NCBI RefSeq assembly: GCF_020884795.1 | Contig: NZ_BBZF01000012.1 | Span: 145,300-181,234, forward strand | Reading direction: 5' to 3' | Origin: Micromonospora okii | GTDB lineage: Bacteria; Actinomycetota; Actinomycetes; Mycobacteriales; Micromonosporaceae | DNA length: 35,935 bases | Shown here: piece after piece, positions 1 through 23,079 of the stretch | How the letters are laid out: each line of letters starts with the position of its first letter | Position numbering within the stretch: the first letter of the stretch is position 1 | The notes under the pieces: generated by a model | Told to the model about the DNA's origin: nothing | The model's input: only the letters and a program-made list of their open reading frames with translations | Database searches by the model: none | Translations under genes and position numbers: made by a program

Positions 1-1
1 C

Positions 2-301
2 CGGGTCACCGTCCGCCCCGCCGCCCCGGACGCCGACGCCGACGCCGACGCCAGCGCGGGCGCGGACGCCTGCGCCGACGCCCCCGCCACCGGAGCCCGC
101 TCCGCCGCCCCGCCGACCGCCGCCGTCGACGTCGTGGACCTCGACGGCACCCACCTGGCCTACCTGGCCGGCGCGGACGCCGACGCCGTGCTGGTCCGGC
201 CCGACTTCTACGTCTTCGGCGTCGCGGCCGGCCCCGACGACCTGGCCGCCCTGGTGGACGACCTGCGCCAGCAGGTCTCCGCGCGGGCGCGGCAACCCTG
301 A
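2..301 (+). CDS. C-terminal fragment of FAD-dependent monooxygenase (phenol-hydroxylase/MhpA type)
   Basis: The frame is open from the window edge to TGA at 299-301, giving 99 residues, so the 5' part is missing. The visible tail has an Asp/Ala-rich linker built on four GACGCC hexamers at 29-52. It is followed by VLVRPDFYVFG and a leucine-rich last helix. In class A flavoprotein hydroxylases of the phenol 2-monooxygenase/MhpA family, a thioredoxin-like C-terminal domain ends in a similar 'RPDxYV' strand. The FAD and NADPH motifs would lie outside the window. The role is probably hydroxylation of an aromatic or polyketide intermediate. It sits 23 bp upstream of a methyltransferase on the same strand, so hydroxylation followed by O-methylation is plausible. 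The family call rests on this short tail alone. Confidence 0.6.
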   Translation, partial: RVTVRPAAPDADADADASAGADACADAPATGARSAAPPTAAVDVVDLDGTHLAYLAGADADAVLVRPDFYVFGVAAGPDDLAALVDDLRQQVSARARQP

Positions 302-324
302 CCACCCCTGCTCAAGGAGCTGAC

Positions 325-1212
325 ATGCTGGAGAACCTCCGCACCCTCGGCCGGGTCATCCGCACCCTGGCCACGAAGGACCCGGTGACCCGGGTCCGCC
401 GCTTCTACGAGATCCAGTCCCCGAGCGTGGAGTTCGCCGCCCGCACCACCCGCTACATGAACGTCGGCTACTGGGAGGACGGCGTCACCAGCCTCGACGC
501 GGCCGGCGAGGCGCTGGCCACGAAGCTCGCCGACGCCGCCGGCTTCAAGCCCGACGACACCGTCGTCGACGTCGGCTTCGGCTACGGCGACCAGGACTTC
601 GCCTGGCTGCGCGACCGCCGGGTGGCGAAGGTGCACGGCATCAACGTCACCCCCCGGCACGTCGAGTACGCCCAGGAGCGGGCCCGCCGGGAGGGCGTCG
701 CCGAGCGGGCCGACTTCCAGCTCGGCAACGCCCTCGCCCTGCCCTTCGCCGACGGGTCCGTCGACCGGGTGGTGGCCCTGGAGTCCGCGTTCCACTTCTA
801 CCCGCGCAGCGCCTTCTTCGCCGAGGCATTCCGGGTGCTCAAGCCGGGCGGCACGCTCGCGACCGCCGACATCATCCCGCTCAGCAACGACACCGCCCGC
901 ATGTCGATCAGCTCCGGCCCGCTGAGCTTCGTCAAGTTCAGCATCCCCGACGAGAACTGGCACGACCGCGCCCGCTACGCCGAGCAGCTCGACGCCGCCG
1001 GCTTCGCCAATGTCGACGTGCGCTCCATCCGCGACCGCGCCTGGGAGGGCTGGCGGCGGTTCCAGGCCAGCCGGCCCAGCGACCCGGCGTTCCGCGCCGA
1101 GGCCGAGGCCAGCGCGGTCAAGGGCATGGCCAACCACTGGCGCGACGAGGCGCTGATCAAGAAGGAGCTGGACCTCCTCGACTACGTCATCGCGGTGGCC
1201 CGCAAGCCGTGA
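325..1212 (+). CDS. SAM-dependent methyltransferase, probable tailoring O-methyltransferase (EryG/AveD-like)
   Basis: This 295-aa class I (Rossmann) methyltransferase has motif I at VVDVGFGYGDQDF (about residues 80-92), which binds S-adenosylmethionine. The acidic end of strand 2 is followed by the motif II/III stretch ALESAFHFYPR and the post-III segment FRVLKPGGTLATADI. GFGYG in motif I, instead of GCGTG, together with a preceding RYMNVGYWEDG segment, recalls actinomycete sugar or polyketide O-methyltransferases such as EryG and AveD. That resemblance is from memory, not a search. The ATG at 325 has AAGGAG at 314-319, five bases upstream. It is probably co-transcribed with the preceding monooxygenase. 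The substrate cannot be read from the sequence. The gene ends in a strong hairpin at 1220-1262. Confidence 0.85.
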   Translation: MLENLRTLGRVIRTLATKDPVTRVRRFYEIQSPSVEFAARTTRYMNVGYWEDGVTSLDAAGEALATKLADAAGFKPDDTVVDVGFGYGDQDFAWLRDRRVAKVHGINVTPRHVEYAQERARREGVAERADFQLGNALALPFADGSVDRVVALESAFHFYPRSAFFAEAFRVLKPGGTLATADIIPLSNDTARMSISSGPLSFVKFSIPDENWHDRARYAEQLDAAGFANVDVRSIRDRAWEGWRRFQASRPSDPAFRAEAEASAVKGMANHWRDEALIKKELDLLDYVIAVARKP

Positions 1213-1219
1213 CGCGACG

Positions 1220-1262
1220 CGGCCCCCGCCGCGCCCGGAACCTCCGGGGCGGCGGGGGCCGC
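1220..1262. terminator. Bidirectional hairpin terminator between convergent genes
   Basis: The 54-bp gap between the methyltransferase stop (1212) and the thioesterase stop (1267, minus strand) is almost filled by one GC-rich hairpin. The left arm (1220-1239) pairs with the right arm (1244-1262) over about 19 bp with one bulged G, closing on a tight loop around ACC. There is no U-tract, which is usual for actinomycete terminators. Its position suits termination from both sides. Confidence 0.75.
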
Positions 1263-1266
1263 CGGG

Positions 1267-2025
1267 TCAGTTGACCGTCGTCGGGGCCAGGGCCGCCGAG
1301 ATGGTGCGCAGGATCGCCGGCTGGTGCTGGGCCAGGAAGAAGTGCCCGCCCGGGAAGACCCGGAGGTCGAACGGGCCGGTGGTGTGCTCCTCCCACGCCC
1401 TGGCCTCGTCGACCGTCGTCTTCGGGTCGGCGTCGCCGGTGAACACCGTCACCGGGCAGCTCAGTTTCGGCCCCGCCGTGTACTCGTACGTCTCGGCCGC
1501 CCGGTAGTCGTTGCGGATCGCCGGCAGCGCCGCCCGCAGCAGCTCCGGGTCGCCGAGCACCGCCGCGTTCGTGCCGCTGAGCTTCTTCACGTCGGCCAGC
1601 AGGCCCTCGTCGTCGAGCAGGTGCACCGTCTCGTGCCGGCGGCGCGACGGCGCCCGCCGCCCCGACGGGAACAGGTGCGCGACCGGCGCGCCGGTCTCCG
1701 CCTCGATCAGCCGCGCCACCTCGAAGCCCAGGCTCGCGCCCATGCTGTGCCCGAAGATCGCCAACGGCCCGTCCCGCCACGGCCGCAGCGCCCCGAACAC
1801 CTGCCGGGCCAGCTCCTCGATCGTCTCGACGCACGGCTCGTGGCGGCGGTCCTGCCGCCCCGGATACTGGACGGCGAGGACGTCGACGGCCGGCGACAGT
1901 GCCCGGGACACCGGGAAGTAGAAGCTCGCGGAGCCACCGGCGTGCGGCAGGCACACCAGCCGAGGCGCCCCGGCCGGCGCCGGGTGGAACCGACGGATCC
2001 ACAGGCCGTTGTCCGAGTCGGTCAT
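1267..2025 (-). CDS. Type II thioesterase (PKS editing thioesterase)
   Basis: This 252-aa alpha/beta hydrolase of the TEII family hydrolyses aberrant acyl groups from carrier proteins and so restores stalled PKS modules. It has the family hallmarks: CLPHAGGSASFYFPVSRAL near the N-terminus (oxyanion region), nucleophile Ser in GHSMGA, catalytic Asp in TGDADPKT and catalytic His in PGGHFFL. The length is typical. The frame could start upstream at 2103, but I chose ATG at 2023-2025 because the protein there aligns with the family start (short leader, then WIRRFHPAP) and because GGAAGGA lies about 8-10 nt upstream. The upstream extension would also cover the promoter. It diverges from PKS1, and its promoter region carries the same TAGGGGT element. 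Confidence 0.93.
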   Translation of the reverse strand: MTDSDNGLWIRRFHPAPAGAPRLVCLPHAGGSASFYFPVSRALSPAVDVLAVQYPGRQDRRHEPCVETIEELARQVFGALRPWRDGPLAIFGHSMGASLGFEVARLIEAETGAPVAHLFPSGRRAPSRRRHETVHLLDDEGLLADVKKLSGTNAAVLGDPELLRAALPAIRNDYRAAETYEYTAGPKLSCPVTVFTGDADPKTTVDEARAWEEHTTGPFDLRVFPGGHFFLAQHQPAILRTISAALAPTTVN

Positions 2026-2086
2026 TCTCACGCGGTCCTTCCCCGAGCGGTGGTGCCGCGATCCGGCGGCACCGGCGATCAGGGGG

Positions 2087-2121
2087 ACGCTAATCCGATC
2101 CACCGGGTGCGGCCACCCCTA
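2087..2121 (-). promoter_or_regulatory. Candidate promoter of the type II thioesterase with TAGGGGT element
   Basis: On the minus strand TAGGGGT (2121 down to 2115) is followed after 22 nt by TAGCGT (2092 down to 2087), a plausible -10 hexamer. The leader to the thioesterase ATG would be about 55 nt. This TAGGGGT forms an inverted repeat with the one serving PKS1 (2140-2146), with an 18-nt spacer. The same layout recurs at three other promoters in the window. Confidence 0.5.
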
Positions 2122-2139
2122 GCGGACGGCCCGCCGGGT

Positions 2140-2175
2140 TAGGGGTTGTCGCAGCTCGTCGCCGCGCCATAGCTT
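2140..2175 (+). promoter_or_regulatory. Candidate promoter of PKS1 with TAGGGGT element
   Basis: TAGGGGT (2140-2146) overlaps a -35-like TTGTCG (2146-2151). After an 18-nt spacer comes TAGCTT (2170-2175), a plausible -10. The gap from heptamer to hexamer is 23 nt. The predicted leader to the PKS1 ATG is about 130 nt. An element overlapping the -35 suggests an activator touching sigma factor, which is inference. It shares the 285-bp divergent region with the thioesterase promoter. Confidence 0.5.
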
Positions 2176-2310
2176 CGCCCGCAGAGGGGACCCGGGGCTC
2201 TCGGCTGAATTGTGCACAAGGACGTAGAACCGATCTGGCCTGAGGAACTTCGCGCATTCGTACCGCCGCCCACGTCAGGTCTCCGCCGGCCACCGCGATG
2301 GGTCAGGTTG

Positions 2311-5300
2311 ATGGACACCGAAGAGAAGCTCCGGGAGTACCTGAAGAGGGTCACCACCGACCTGCGCCGGACCCGGCAACGGCTCCGCGACGTGGAGGAC
2401 TCGGCCCAGGCGCCGATCGCCGTCGTCGGGATGGCCTGCCGCTTCCCCGGCGGGATCACCTCCCCGGAGGCACTGTGGGACCTCCTCGCCGCCTCCGGTG
2501 ACGCCGTCGGCGGCTTCCCCACCGACCGGGGCTGGGGCCTGGCCGACCTGCACGACCCGACCGGGCAGCGCCCCGGCACGTCCCGCGTGCGGGAGGGCGG
2601 CTTCCTCCACGACGCCGGCGACTTCGACCCCCGGTTCTTCGGCATCAGCCCCCGCGAGGCCCTGGCCATGGACCCGCAGCAGCGGCTGCTGCTGGAGACC
2701 TCGTGGGAGGCGTTCGAGTCCGCCGGGGTGGACCCGACCGGGCTGCGCGGCGGCCGGGTCGGCGTGTTCGCCGGCCTCAGCCACGGCGACTACGCCTCCG
2801 GGGCCGCCGACGTGCCCGACGGCGTCGCGGACTACCTCGGCCTCGGCAACGCCGGCAGCATCGCCTCCGGTCGGGTCGCCTACACGTTCGGGTTCGAGGG
2901 GCCCACCCTCACCGTGGACACGGCGTGCTCGTCGTCGCTGGTCGCGCTGCACCTCGCCGTGCACGCCCTGCGCTGCGGCGAGGCCGACCTGGCCCTGGCC
3001 GGCGGCGTCACCGTGCTGCCCACCCCATCCGTGTTCGTGGACTTCAGCCGGCAGGACAACCTCTCCGCCTCGGCCCGTTGCCGGGCGTTCGCCGAGGGCG
3101 CCGACGGCACCGCCCTCGCCGAGGGGGTGGGCGTCCTGCTGGTCGAGCGGCTCGCCGACGCCCAGCGGCTCGGCCACCGCGTCCTCGCGGTGGTGCGCGG
3201 CACCGCCGTCAACTCCGACGGCGCGTCGAACGGGCTCACCGCCCCGAACGGCCCGTCCCAGCAACGGATGATCCGGCAGGCCCTGACCGCCGCGCGGCTG
3301 TCGCCGGCCGACGTGGACGTGGTGGAGGCCCACGGCACGGGCACCACCCTCGGCGACCCGATCGAGGCGCAGGCGCTGCTGGCCACGTACGGGCAGGACC
3401 GGGAGCGGCCGCTGCTGCTCGGCTCGGTCAAGTCGAACATCGGGCACACCCAGGCCGCGGCCGGCGTCGCCGGGGTGATCAAGATGATCCTGGCGATGCG
3501 GCACGGCCTCGTCCCCGCCACCCTGCACGTCGACGCCCCCTCGTCCAAGGTGGACTGGTCCGCCGGCGCGGTGGAGCTGGTGACCGCTCCGACGCCCTGG
3601 CCCGAGGCCGACCGCCCCCGCCGGGCGGCCGTGTCGTCGTTCGGCATCTCCGGCACCAACGCCCACGTCATCCTGGAACAGCCGGAGCCCGCCGAGCCAC
3701 CCCGGCCCGCCGACGCCGCGCCGACCGACCCGCCGGTGGCGCCCTGGCTCGTATCGGCGCGCTCGCCCGAGGCCCTGGCCGCGCAGGCGGCGCGGCTGGC
3801 CGCGTACGCCCGGGAGCGCGCCGACCTGCCGCCCGCCGACGTGGGCTGGTCCCTGGCCACCACCCGCGCCGCCCTGGACCACCGGGCGGCGCTGCTCGGC
3901 ACCGACCGGGACGCCCTCCTCGCCGGGCTGGACGCGCTCGCCGACGGCGACCCCGAGCGGGCCGGCGCGACCCTCGTCACCGGGCAGGCGACCCCGGGCC
4001 GCCGGGCCCTGCTCTTCACCGGCCAGGGCGCGCAGCGGCCCGGCATGGGCCGCGATCTCCACGACCGGTTCCCCGCGTACGCCGAGACGTTCGACCGGGT
4101 GTGCGCCCTCTTCGCCGGCCACCTCGACCACCCGCTGCGCGACGTGGTGTTCGCCGCGCCGGGCACCGACCTCGCGGGGCTGCTCGACCGCACCGCCTAC
4201 ACCCAGGCCGGCCTGTTCGCCCTGGAGGTGGCGCTGCACGAGCTGCTCGCCTCCTTCGGGGTGACCGCCGACTACCTGGTCGGGCACTCCATCGGCGAGG
4301 TGACCGCCGCCCACGTCGCCGGGGTGCTGTCGCTGGCGGACGCCTGCGCGCTCGTGGCGGCGCGCGGGCGGCTCATGCAGGCGCTCCCCGCCGGGGGCGG
4401 GATGCTCGCCGTCGGCGCGACCGAGGCCGAGGCCCGCACGCTGGCCGGCGACGCCGTGGACGTGGCCGCCGTCAACGGGCCCCGCGCCGTGGTGCTGGCC
4501 GGCCCGACCGACGACCTCGACCGGATCGCCGCCGACTGCGCCGGGCGCGACTGGCGTGCCAAGCGCCTGCCGGTCAGCCACGCGTTCCACTCCCGGCTCA
4601 TGGAGCCGATGCTGGCGCAGTTCCGGGCCGCCCTGACCGGCCTCGACTGGCGCCCGCCGACGCTGCCGATCGTGTCGAACCTGACCGGCCGGGTGGTCGA
4701 CCCCGCCGAGATCACCGACCCCGACCACTGGGTCCGGCACGCCCGGGAGGCCGTCCGGTTCGGCGACGCCGTGGCGACGCTGCACGGGCTGGGCGTCACC
4801 ACGTTCCTGGAGGTAGGCCCCGACGCGACGCTCGCCACGATGGCCGCCGACACCCCGGCCGACCGGCCCGCGCACCTCGTGGCGTCACTGCGCCGCGACC
4901 AGCCCGAGGCCGCCACCCTGGCCGCCGCCCTCGCCCGGCTGCACGTCACCGGCACCGGCGTGGACTGGGCCGCGTGGTTCACCCACACCGGCGCCCGGCC
5001 CCGCACCGTCGACCTGCCCACCTACGCCTTCCAGCGCCGGCGCTACTGGCTCGACGCCGCCCCGACCGGGGCCGACGCCACCGGCCTCGGCGTCCGCGCC
5101 GCCCAACACCCCCTGCTCGACGCCGAACTCCTCCCCGCCGCCGACGACGACGTGCGCCTGCACGGCGGCCGGCTCTCCGTGCGGACCCAGCCCTGGCTCG
5201 CCGACCACGCCGTGTGGGGCCGGGTCGTCGTGCCGGGCACGGCGCTGGTGGAGATGGCCCTGCACGCCGGCGCGCAGGCCGCCTGCGACACCCTGGAGGA

Positions 5301-7878
5301 GCTGACGCTCGCCGCGCCGCTGCTCCTGCCCGAGCAGGGCGCCCGCGCGGTGCGGGTCGGCCTCGCCGCCCCCGACGAGCACGGCCGCCGCCGGGTCGGC
5401 ATCCACTCCCGCCCCGCCGACGACCCGCGCGCCGACTGGACCCGGCACGCCGAGGGCGTCCTCGCCCCCGGGGCCCCCGAGCCCCCCGAGCCGCTGACCG
5501 AGTGGCCGCCCGCCGGGGCCACCGCCGTCGACGTGCCGCCGATCTACGAGCGGCTGCACGCCCTCGGCGTCGACCACGGCCCCACCTTCCGGGGGCTGCG
5601 CGCCGCCTGGCGTACCGGCGGGGAGGTCTTCGCGGAGGTCGCGCTCCCCGACGGCGTCGCCACCGGCGGCTTCGCCCTCCACCCGGCCCTGCTCGACGCG
5701 GCGCTGCACGTCGCCGGCCTCACCGACGCCGACACCGACGACGCCGGGGCCCGACTCCCGTTCGCCTGGTCGGGCGTGGCGCTCTGCGCGACCGGCGCGA
5801 CGACCCTGCGCGTACGCGTCACCCGCACCGGCCCGGCCGTCTCCCTGACCCTCGCCGACGGCACCGGCGCGCCCGTCGCCCGGATCGACTCCCTGGTCTC
5901 CCGGCCCCTCGGCCCCGACCAGCTCGACCCCGCCGCTTCCGCCGACCTGCCACTGTTCGACCTGGCCTGGACCGCGCTGCCGCTGCCGCCCCGCCCGGCC
6001 CCCGGGATCGTGACCCTCGACGCCGCCGCCGGGCTCGCGGGCACCGCCCAGGCCGGCGGGCTGGACGCGCTCGCCGAGGCCGTCGCCGCCGGCCGGCACG
6101 ACCCCCGCCTCGTGCTCCTCCCCGCCGGGACCGCCCCGCCCGGCGACCCCCTCGACGCCACCCGCGCCCAGGTAACAGACCCCCTCGACGCCACCCGCGC
6201 CCGGCTCGCCGACACCCTCGCCGCCCTGCACCGGTGGCTCGCCGACGACCGGTTCGCCGACCGGCGGCTCGTCGTGCTCACCCGGGGCGCGGTCCCCACC
6301 GGTTCCGGCGGCGACGTCACCGACCTGCCCGGCGCGGCCGTGTGGGGCCTCGTCCGGTCGGCGCAACTCGAACACCCCGGCCGCTTCGTGCTGGTCGACC
6401 TCGACGCCGACACCGACGCGGACCTGCTCGGCCGCGCCCTGGCCGCCGACGAACCCCAGCTCGCCCTGCGCGACGGGCGGCTGCTCGTGCCCCGGCTGGC
6501 CCCCGCCGAACCCGACCCCACCGGCGCGGTCGACCTGCTGCCCGACGGCACCGTGCTGGTCACCGGCGCCACCGGCACCCTCGGCGGCCTCCTCGCCCGC
6601 CACCTCGTCACCGCCCACAAGGTGCGGCACCTGCTCCTCGCCGGCCGGCGCGGCGGCGACGCCCCCGGCGCCGCCGACCTCCTCGCCGACCTCACCCGGC
6701 TCGGCGCGCGGGCCCGCTTCGTCGCCTGCGACGTCGCCGACCGCGACCAGGTCGCCGCCCTGCTGGCCACCGTCGCACCCGAGCACCCGCTCACCGGCAT
6801 CGTGCACGCCGCCGGGCTCCTCGACGACGCGACCGTCACCGCTCTTACCCCGGAGCGCACCGCCGCCGTGCTGCGCCCCAAGGCCGACGCCGCCTGGCAC
6901 CTGCACGACCTCACCCGCCACCTCGACCTGCCGATGTTCGCGCTCTTCTCCTCGATCGCCGGCCCGCTCGGCGGCCCCGGGCAGGGCAACTACGCGGCGG
7001 CCAACGCCTTCCTCGACGGCCTCGCCCACCACCGGCGCGCCGCCGGCCTCGCCGCCACCTCCCTCGCCTGGGGGCTGTGGGAGGCCGGCAGCGACATGAC
7101 CCGCGACCTCGGCACCGCCCGGCGGGACCGGATGGCCCGCCAGGGCATCGCCGCGCTCGACACCGAACAGGCCCTCGCCCTCTTCGACGCCAGCCGCCGC
7201 AGCCGCCAGCCGCTCCTGCTGCCCGTCCGCCTCGACCTGGCCGCCCTGCGCGCCCTCACCACCGTTGACCACCTCCCCGCCCCCCTGCGCGGGCTGGCCG
7301 GCGGCCGGGCCCGGCGCGGCACCGGCACCGCCGCCCCCGCCGCCGCCGGGTTCCACGACCGCCTCGCCGAGGCCGGCGACGCCGACCGCCGCCGGCTGGT
7401 CGAGGAACTCGTCACCGGCCAGGTCGCCGACGTCCTCGGGTACGCCTCACCCGCCGCCGTCGGCCCCGACCAGTCCTTCACCGAGCTGGGCTTCGACTCG
7501 CTGACCGCCGTCGAGCTGCGCAACCGGCTCACCACCCGCACCGGCCTGACGCTGCCGGCCACGCTGGTCTTCGACCACCCCACCCCGGAGGCGCTCACCG
7601 CGCACCTGGTGACCCGGCTCGGCCCCGGCCGGCCCGCGCCCACCCTCCTCGACGAGCTGGACCGGCTGGAGGCCGCGTTCGCCGCCACCGCCCCGGAGAC
7701 CCTCGCCGAGCTGACCGCCGACGAGGCGACCCGCTCGGCCGTCACCGCGCGGCTGCGGGCACTGCTCACCCGCTGGAGCGGCGACACCGACGGCAGCGGC
7801 TCCGTCGCCCAGGCGATCGACGACGCCAGCGACGACGAACTCTTCGACCTCATCGACAGCAGGTTCGGTCACTCCTGA
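2311..7878 (+). CDS. Type I polyketide synthase, one module: KS-AT(malonyl)-DH-KR(B)-ACP
   Basis: This 1855-aa extension module is predicted to add one malonyl unit and reduce it to an enoyl. Residues 1-33 form the N-terminal docking helix ([15 protein letters not shown]). KS spans about 35-457 with Cys206, His341 and His379. AT spans about 565-870 with Ser660 in GHSIGE and HAFH at 757-760, the malonyl-CoA signature. DH spans about 933-1205 with intact HxxxGxxxxP (His966) and DAALH (Asp1129). KR spans about 1215-1640 with GATGTLG at about 1419, an LDD B-type fingerprint at 1504-1506, Lys1524, Ser1548 and Tyr1561. ACP has Ser1730 in GFDSL, and a C-terminal docking region follows. No ER fits between DH and KR. 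I prefer ATG 2311 to GTG 2212 because the docking helix starts there, though its ribosome site is weak. The KS has an unusual stretch at 251-275, where GTALAEG replaces the usual GTGWxEG. Confidence 0.95.
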   Translation: MDTEEKLREYLKRVTTDLRRTRQRLRDVEDSAQAPIAVVGMACRFPGGITSPEALWDLLAASGDAVGGFPTDRGWGLADLHDPTGQRPGTSRVREGGFLHDAGDFDPRFFGISPREALAMDPQQRLLLETSWEAFESAGVDPTGLRGGRVGVFAGLSHGDYASGAADVPDGVADYLGLGNAGSIASGRVAYTFGFEGPTLTVDTACSSSLVALHLAVHALRCGEADLALAGGVTVLPTPSVFVDFSRQDNLSASARCRAFAEGADGTALAEGVGVLLVERLADAQRLGHRVLAVVRGTAVNSDGASNGLTAPNGPSQQRMIRQALTAARLSPADVDVVEAHGTGTTLGDPIEAQALLATYGQDRERPLLLGSVKSNIGHTQAAAGVAGVIKMILAMRHGLVPATLHVDAPSSKVDWSAGAVELVTAPTPWPEADRPRRAAVSSFGISGTNAHVILEQPEPAEPPRPADAAPTDPPVAPWLVSARSPEALAAQAARLAAYARERADLPPADVGWSLATTRAALDHRAALLGTDRDALLAGLDALADGDPERAGATLVTGQATPGRRALLFTGQGAQRPGMGRDLHDRFPAYAETFDRVCALFAGHLDHPLRDVVFAAPGTDLAGLLDRTAYTQAGLFALEVALHELLASFGVTADYLVGHSIGEVTAAHVAGVLSLADACALVAARGRLMQALPAGGGMLAVGATEAEARTLAGDAVDVAAVNGPRAVVLAGPTDDLDRIAADCAGRDWRAKRLPVSHAFHSRLMEPMLAQFRAALTGLDWRPPTLPIVSNLTGRVVDPAEITDPDHWVRHAREAVRFGDAVATLHGLGVTTFLEVGPDATLATMAADTPADRPAHLVASLRRDQPEAATLAAALARLHVTGTGVDWAAWFTHTGARPRTVDLPTYAFQRRRYWLDAAPTGADATGLGVRAAQHPLLDAELLPAADDDVRLHGGRLSVRTQPWLADHAVWGRVVVPGTALVEMALHAGAQAACDTLEELTLAAPLLLPEQGARAVRVGLAAPDEHGRRRVGIHSRPADDPRADWTRHAEGVLAPGAPEPPEPLTEWPPAGATAVDVPPIYERLHALGVDHGPTFRGLRAAWRTGGEVFAEVALPDGVATGGFALHPALLDAALHVAGLTDADTDDAGARLPFAWSGVALCATGATTLRVRVTRTGPAVSLTLADGTGAPVARIDSLVSRPLGPDQLDPAASADLPLFDLAWTALPLPPRPAPGIVTLDAAAGLAGTAQAGGLDALAEAVAAGRHDPRLVLLPAGTAPPGDPLDATRAQVTDPLDATRARLADTLAALHRWLADDRFADRRLVVLTRGAVPTGSGGDVTDLPGAAVWGLVRSAQLEHPGRFVLVDLDADTDADLLGRALAADEPQLALRDGRLLVPRLAPAEPDPTGAVDLLPDGTVLVTGATGTLGGLLARHLVTAHKVRHLLLAGRRGGDAPGAADLLADLTRLGARARFVACDVADRDQVAALLATVAPEHPLTGIVHAAGLLDDATVTALTPERTAAVLRPKADAAWHLHDLTRHLDLPMFALFSSIAGPLGGPGQGNYAAANAFLDGLAHHRRAAGLAATSLAWGLWEAGSDMTRDLGTARRDRMARQGIAALDTEQALALFDASRRSRQPLLLPVRLDLAALRALTTVDHLPAPLRGLAGGRARRGTGTAAPAAAGFHDRLAEAGDADRRRLVEELVTGQVADVLGYASPAAVGPDQSFTELGFDSLTAVELRNRLTTRTGLTLPATLVFDHPTPEALTAHLVTRLGPGRPAPTLLDELDRLEAAFAATAPETLAELTADEATRSAVTARLRALLTRWSGDTDGSGSVAQAIDDASDDELFDLIDSRFGHS

Positions 7879-7924
7879 CCGGCGAACCGCCCCGCTTGCC
7901 GACCAACGCGACAGGTGAACCCCG

Positions 7925-21913
<13,989 letters not shown>

Positions 21914-21950
21914 CACGCTCGCGCTCCGGTCCTGGGCGTCGATGGCCTCC

Positions 21951-22042
21951 GCGTCGTCGCGCAGGTCCTCGCGTTGTGGCCAGGTCGTCGCGTCGTTGCG
22001 CAGGCTCCCGCGTTGTGGCCAGGTTCCCGCGTCGTCGCCAGG
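21951..22042. repeat. 39-bp-period tandem repeat between convergent genes
   Basis: The 145 bp between the PKS2 stop and the stop of the minus-strand membrane protein hold a short tandem repeat. Positions 21951-21984 and 21990-22023 match at 30 of 34 bases and share GCGTTGTGGCCAGG. A partial third unit, ending GCGTCGTCGCCAGG, runs to 22042. I see no clear terminator hairpin or U-tract here, so this repeat may be all that separates the convergent transcripts. Confidence 0.7.
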
Positions 22043-22058
22043 CCCCGGCGAAGCCGTC

Positions 22059-22694
22059 TCAGCTTGGTCGGACTGACGGGGCCAGGACTTCCCGGCGGCC
22101 CCTGATGTGGATGATCAACACGGCGGCTGACGCCGCCGCCACCCAGACGGTCAGCCGCACCGGCTGGGCCATCAGGCTCTCCGGCGGGGGAGGCAGCACC
22201 GCCATCTGCAACGCGGCGCCGACCGGTGCCACCAGGGCGGCGATTGTCCCGGCCGGACCGGGGTGCCGGATCAACGCGCCGACCATCCCGAGCGCGGGAC
22301 CGAGCAGCACACTGCCGACGAGCCAGTACCGGACGGCTTCGTACCACCACGCGCTGCCGTCGAAGATCGCGTCTACGCCGTAGTAGGCGGTGGTGGCGGT
22401 CAACAGCGCGAGGCAGCCGCCCACCGCGCCGCGCAGCATCCTCGCGGCGGGGCGTGGGTGCCGGCTCACCAGCCACCCCACCAGCACTGCTGTCGCGGCC
22501 CACGCCCAGCCGGCGTCGAGGACCAGGCTGGCGAACTCCGCGAGCTGCGACCAGCCACCACGCTCGGCCCGCGCGGTGCCGACCTCACCGAGCCACACCG
22601 GCACGTGGTTCACCACCGAGTCGACGGCGCCCAACACCATCCCGGCGCCCGCTCCGACCGCCACCCACCCCACCCGACCACGCCCCCGATTCAC
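22059..22694 (-). CDS. Uncharacterised integral membrane protein
   Basis: This 211-aa protein has about five or six hydrophobic segments: GWVAVGAGAGMVLGAV near the N-terminus, a WAWAATAVLVGWLV segment, GGCLALLTATTAYYGVDAIF, YWLVGSVLLGPALGMVGAL, AGTIAALVAPVGAALQMAVL, and a last VWVAAASAAVLIIHI followed by a basic tail. The polar C-terminus GRREVLAPSVRPS is short. I recognise no enzyme or transporter motif. A WYEAVRYWLVGS segment in the middle could mark a DUF family of actinobacterial membrane proteins, but I cannot name it. It is convergent with PKS2 and is not obviously part of the pathway. Confidence 0.75.
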   Translation of the reverse strand: MNRGRGRVGWVAVGAGAGMVLGAVDSVVNHVPVWLGEVGTARAERGGWSQLAEFASLVLDAGWAWAATAVLVGWLVSRHPRPAARMLRGAVGGCLALLTATTAYYGVDAIFDGSAWWYEAVRYWLVGSVLLGPALGMVGALIRHPGPAGTIAALVAPVGAALQMAVLPPPPESLMAQPVRLTVWVAAASAAVLIIHIRGRREVLAPSVRPS

Positions 22695-22739
22695 GCTGCC
22701 CAGTCTGCCGCCCCCACCAGCACCTCGCCCCGCTAACTC

Positions 22740-22804
22740 CCGTCGATCATGGAGTTGACGGCGACGTCGATCTCCCTGGCTGCCGCCAACTCCATGATCG
22801 ACGG
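22740..22804. repeat. Extragenic palindrome (REP-like), 18-bp perfect arms
   Basis: CCGTCGATCATGGAGTTG (22740-22757) is perfectly inverted at 22787-22804. The stem continues inward for four more pairs after one mismatch, leaving a loop of about 20 nt. It lies in the divergent gap between the membrane protein and the M14 carboxypeptidase, 46 bp outside the membrane protein start. I recall that palindromes with a CTCCATGATCGAC core are common between genes in Micromonospora, which needs a genome count to confirm. It is more likely a dispersed repeat than a dedicated operator. Confidence 0.8.
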
Positions 22805-22859
22805 ATCGGGCAGGGGTGGGGGAGGTCAGGGTGGGAGTGGGGCTGGCGGGGATTGGTGT

Positions 22860-22881
22860 CTCAAGGAAAGCTCAAATCCGG
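22860..22881 (+). promoter_or_regulatory. 11-bp-spaced direct repeat upstream of carboxypeptidase (weak candidate operator)
   Basis: CTCAA occurs at 22860-22864 and again at 22871-22875, an 11-bp step. That is the helical spacing used by OmpR/PhoP-type and SARP activators. The remaining 275 bp from 22805 to 23079 is G-rich at first, then unremarkable, with no hairpin or confident -10/-35 pair. Support is weak. Confidence 0.25.
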
Positions 22882-23079
22882 GTCGGGGGATTCATCGATG
22901 CCCGGAAGTCCCCATACGCTCACCGCACTCGGCTCGCCCACCAGCCTTTCGGGCCCTTCGGATCGACAGCCAGCGGTACGACGTGCGAGCCACCACCGAC
23001 CGTCCTCGATGGAGTAGCGACCTTCGCGAGGCCGGGCAGCACATCCATCACATCGTCGCAAGCATGAAGGAGGGGAAGA

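Noticed and set aside
29..52. GACGCC hexanucleotide repeat as a possible mobile or regulatory repeat
   Set aside because: It encodes an Asp-Ala linker in a protein. Similar short runs occur elsewhere in GC-rich coding sequence, such as near 35511.
208..1137. 309-residue minus-strand frame opposite the methyltransferase
   Set aside because: The plus strand carries all methyltransferase motifs and a good ribosome site; the opposite frame has no recognisable domain.
2026..2103. 26-residue N-terminal extension of the type II thioesterase
   Set aside because: It does not match the family, and its start would coincide with the candidate -10 region.
2212..2310. GTG-initiated 33-residue N-terminal extension of PKS1
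   Set aside because: The docking helix starts at ATG 2311 as in PKS2 and PKS3, and no ribosome site precedes the GTG. The extension looks like leader sequence.
2275..7356. Long minus-strand open frames opposite PKS1 (866 and 823 residues)
   Set aside because: They are mirror frames caused by high GC and few stop codons. Their translations are Gly/Arg/Val-rich low-complexity protein with no domain, and the plus strand is a complete PKS.
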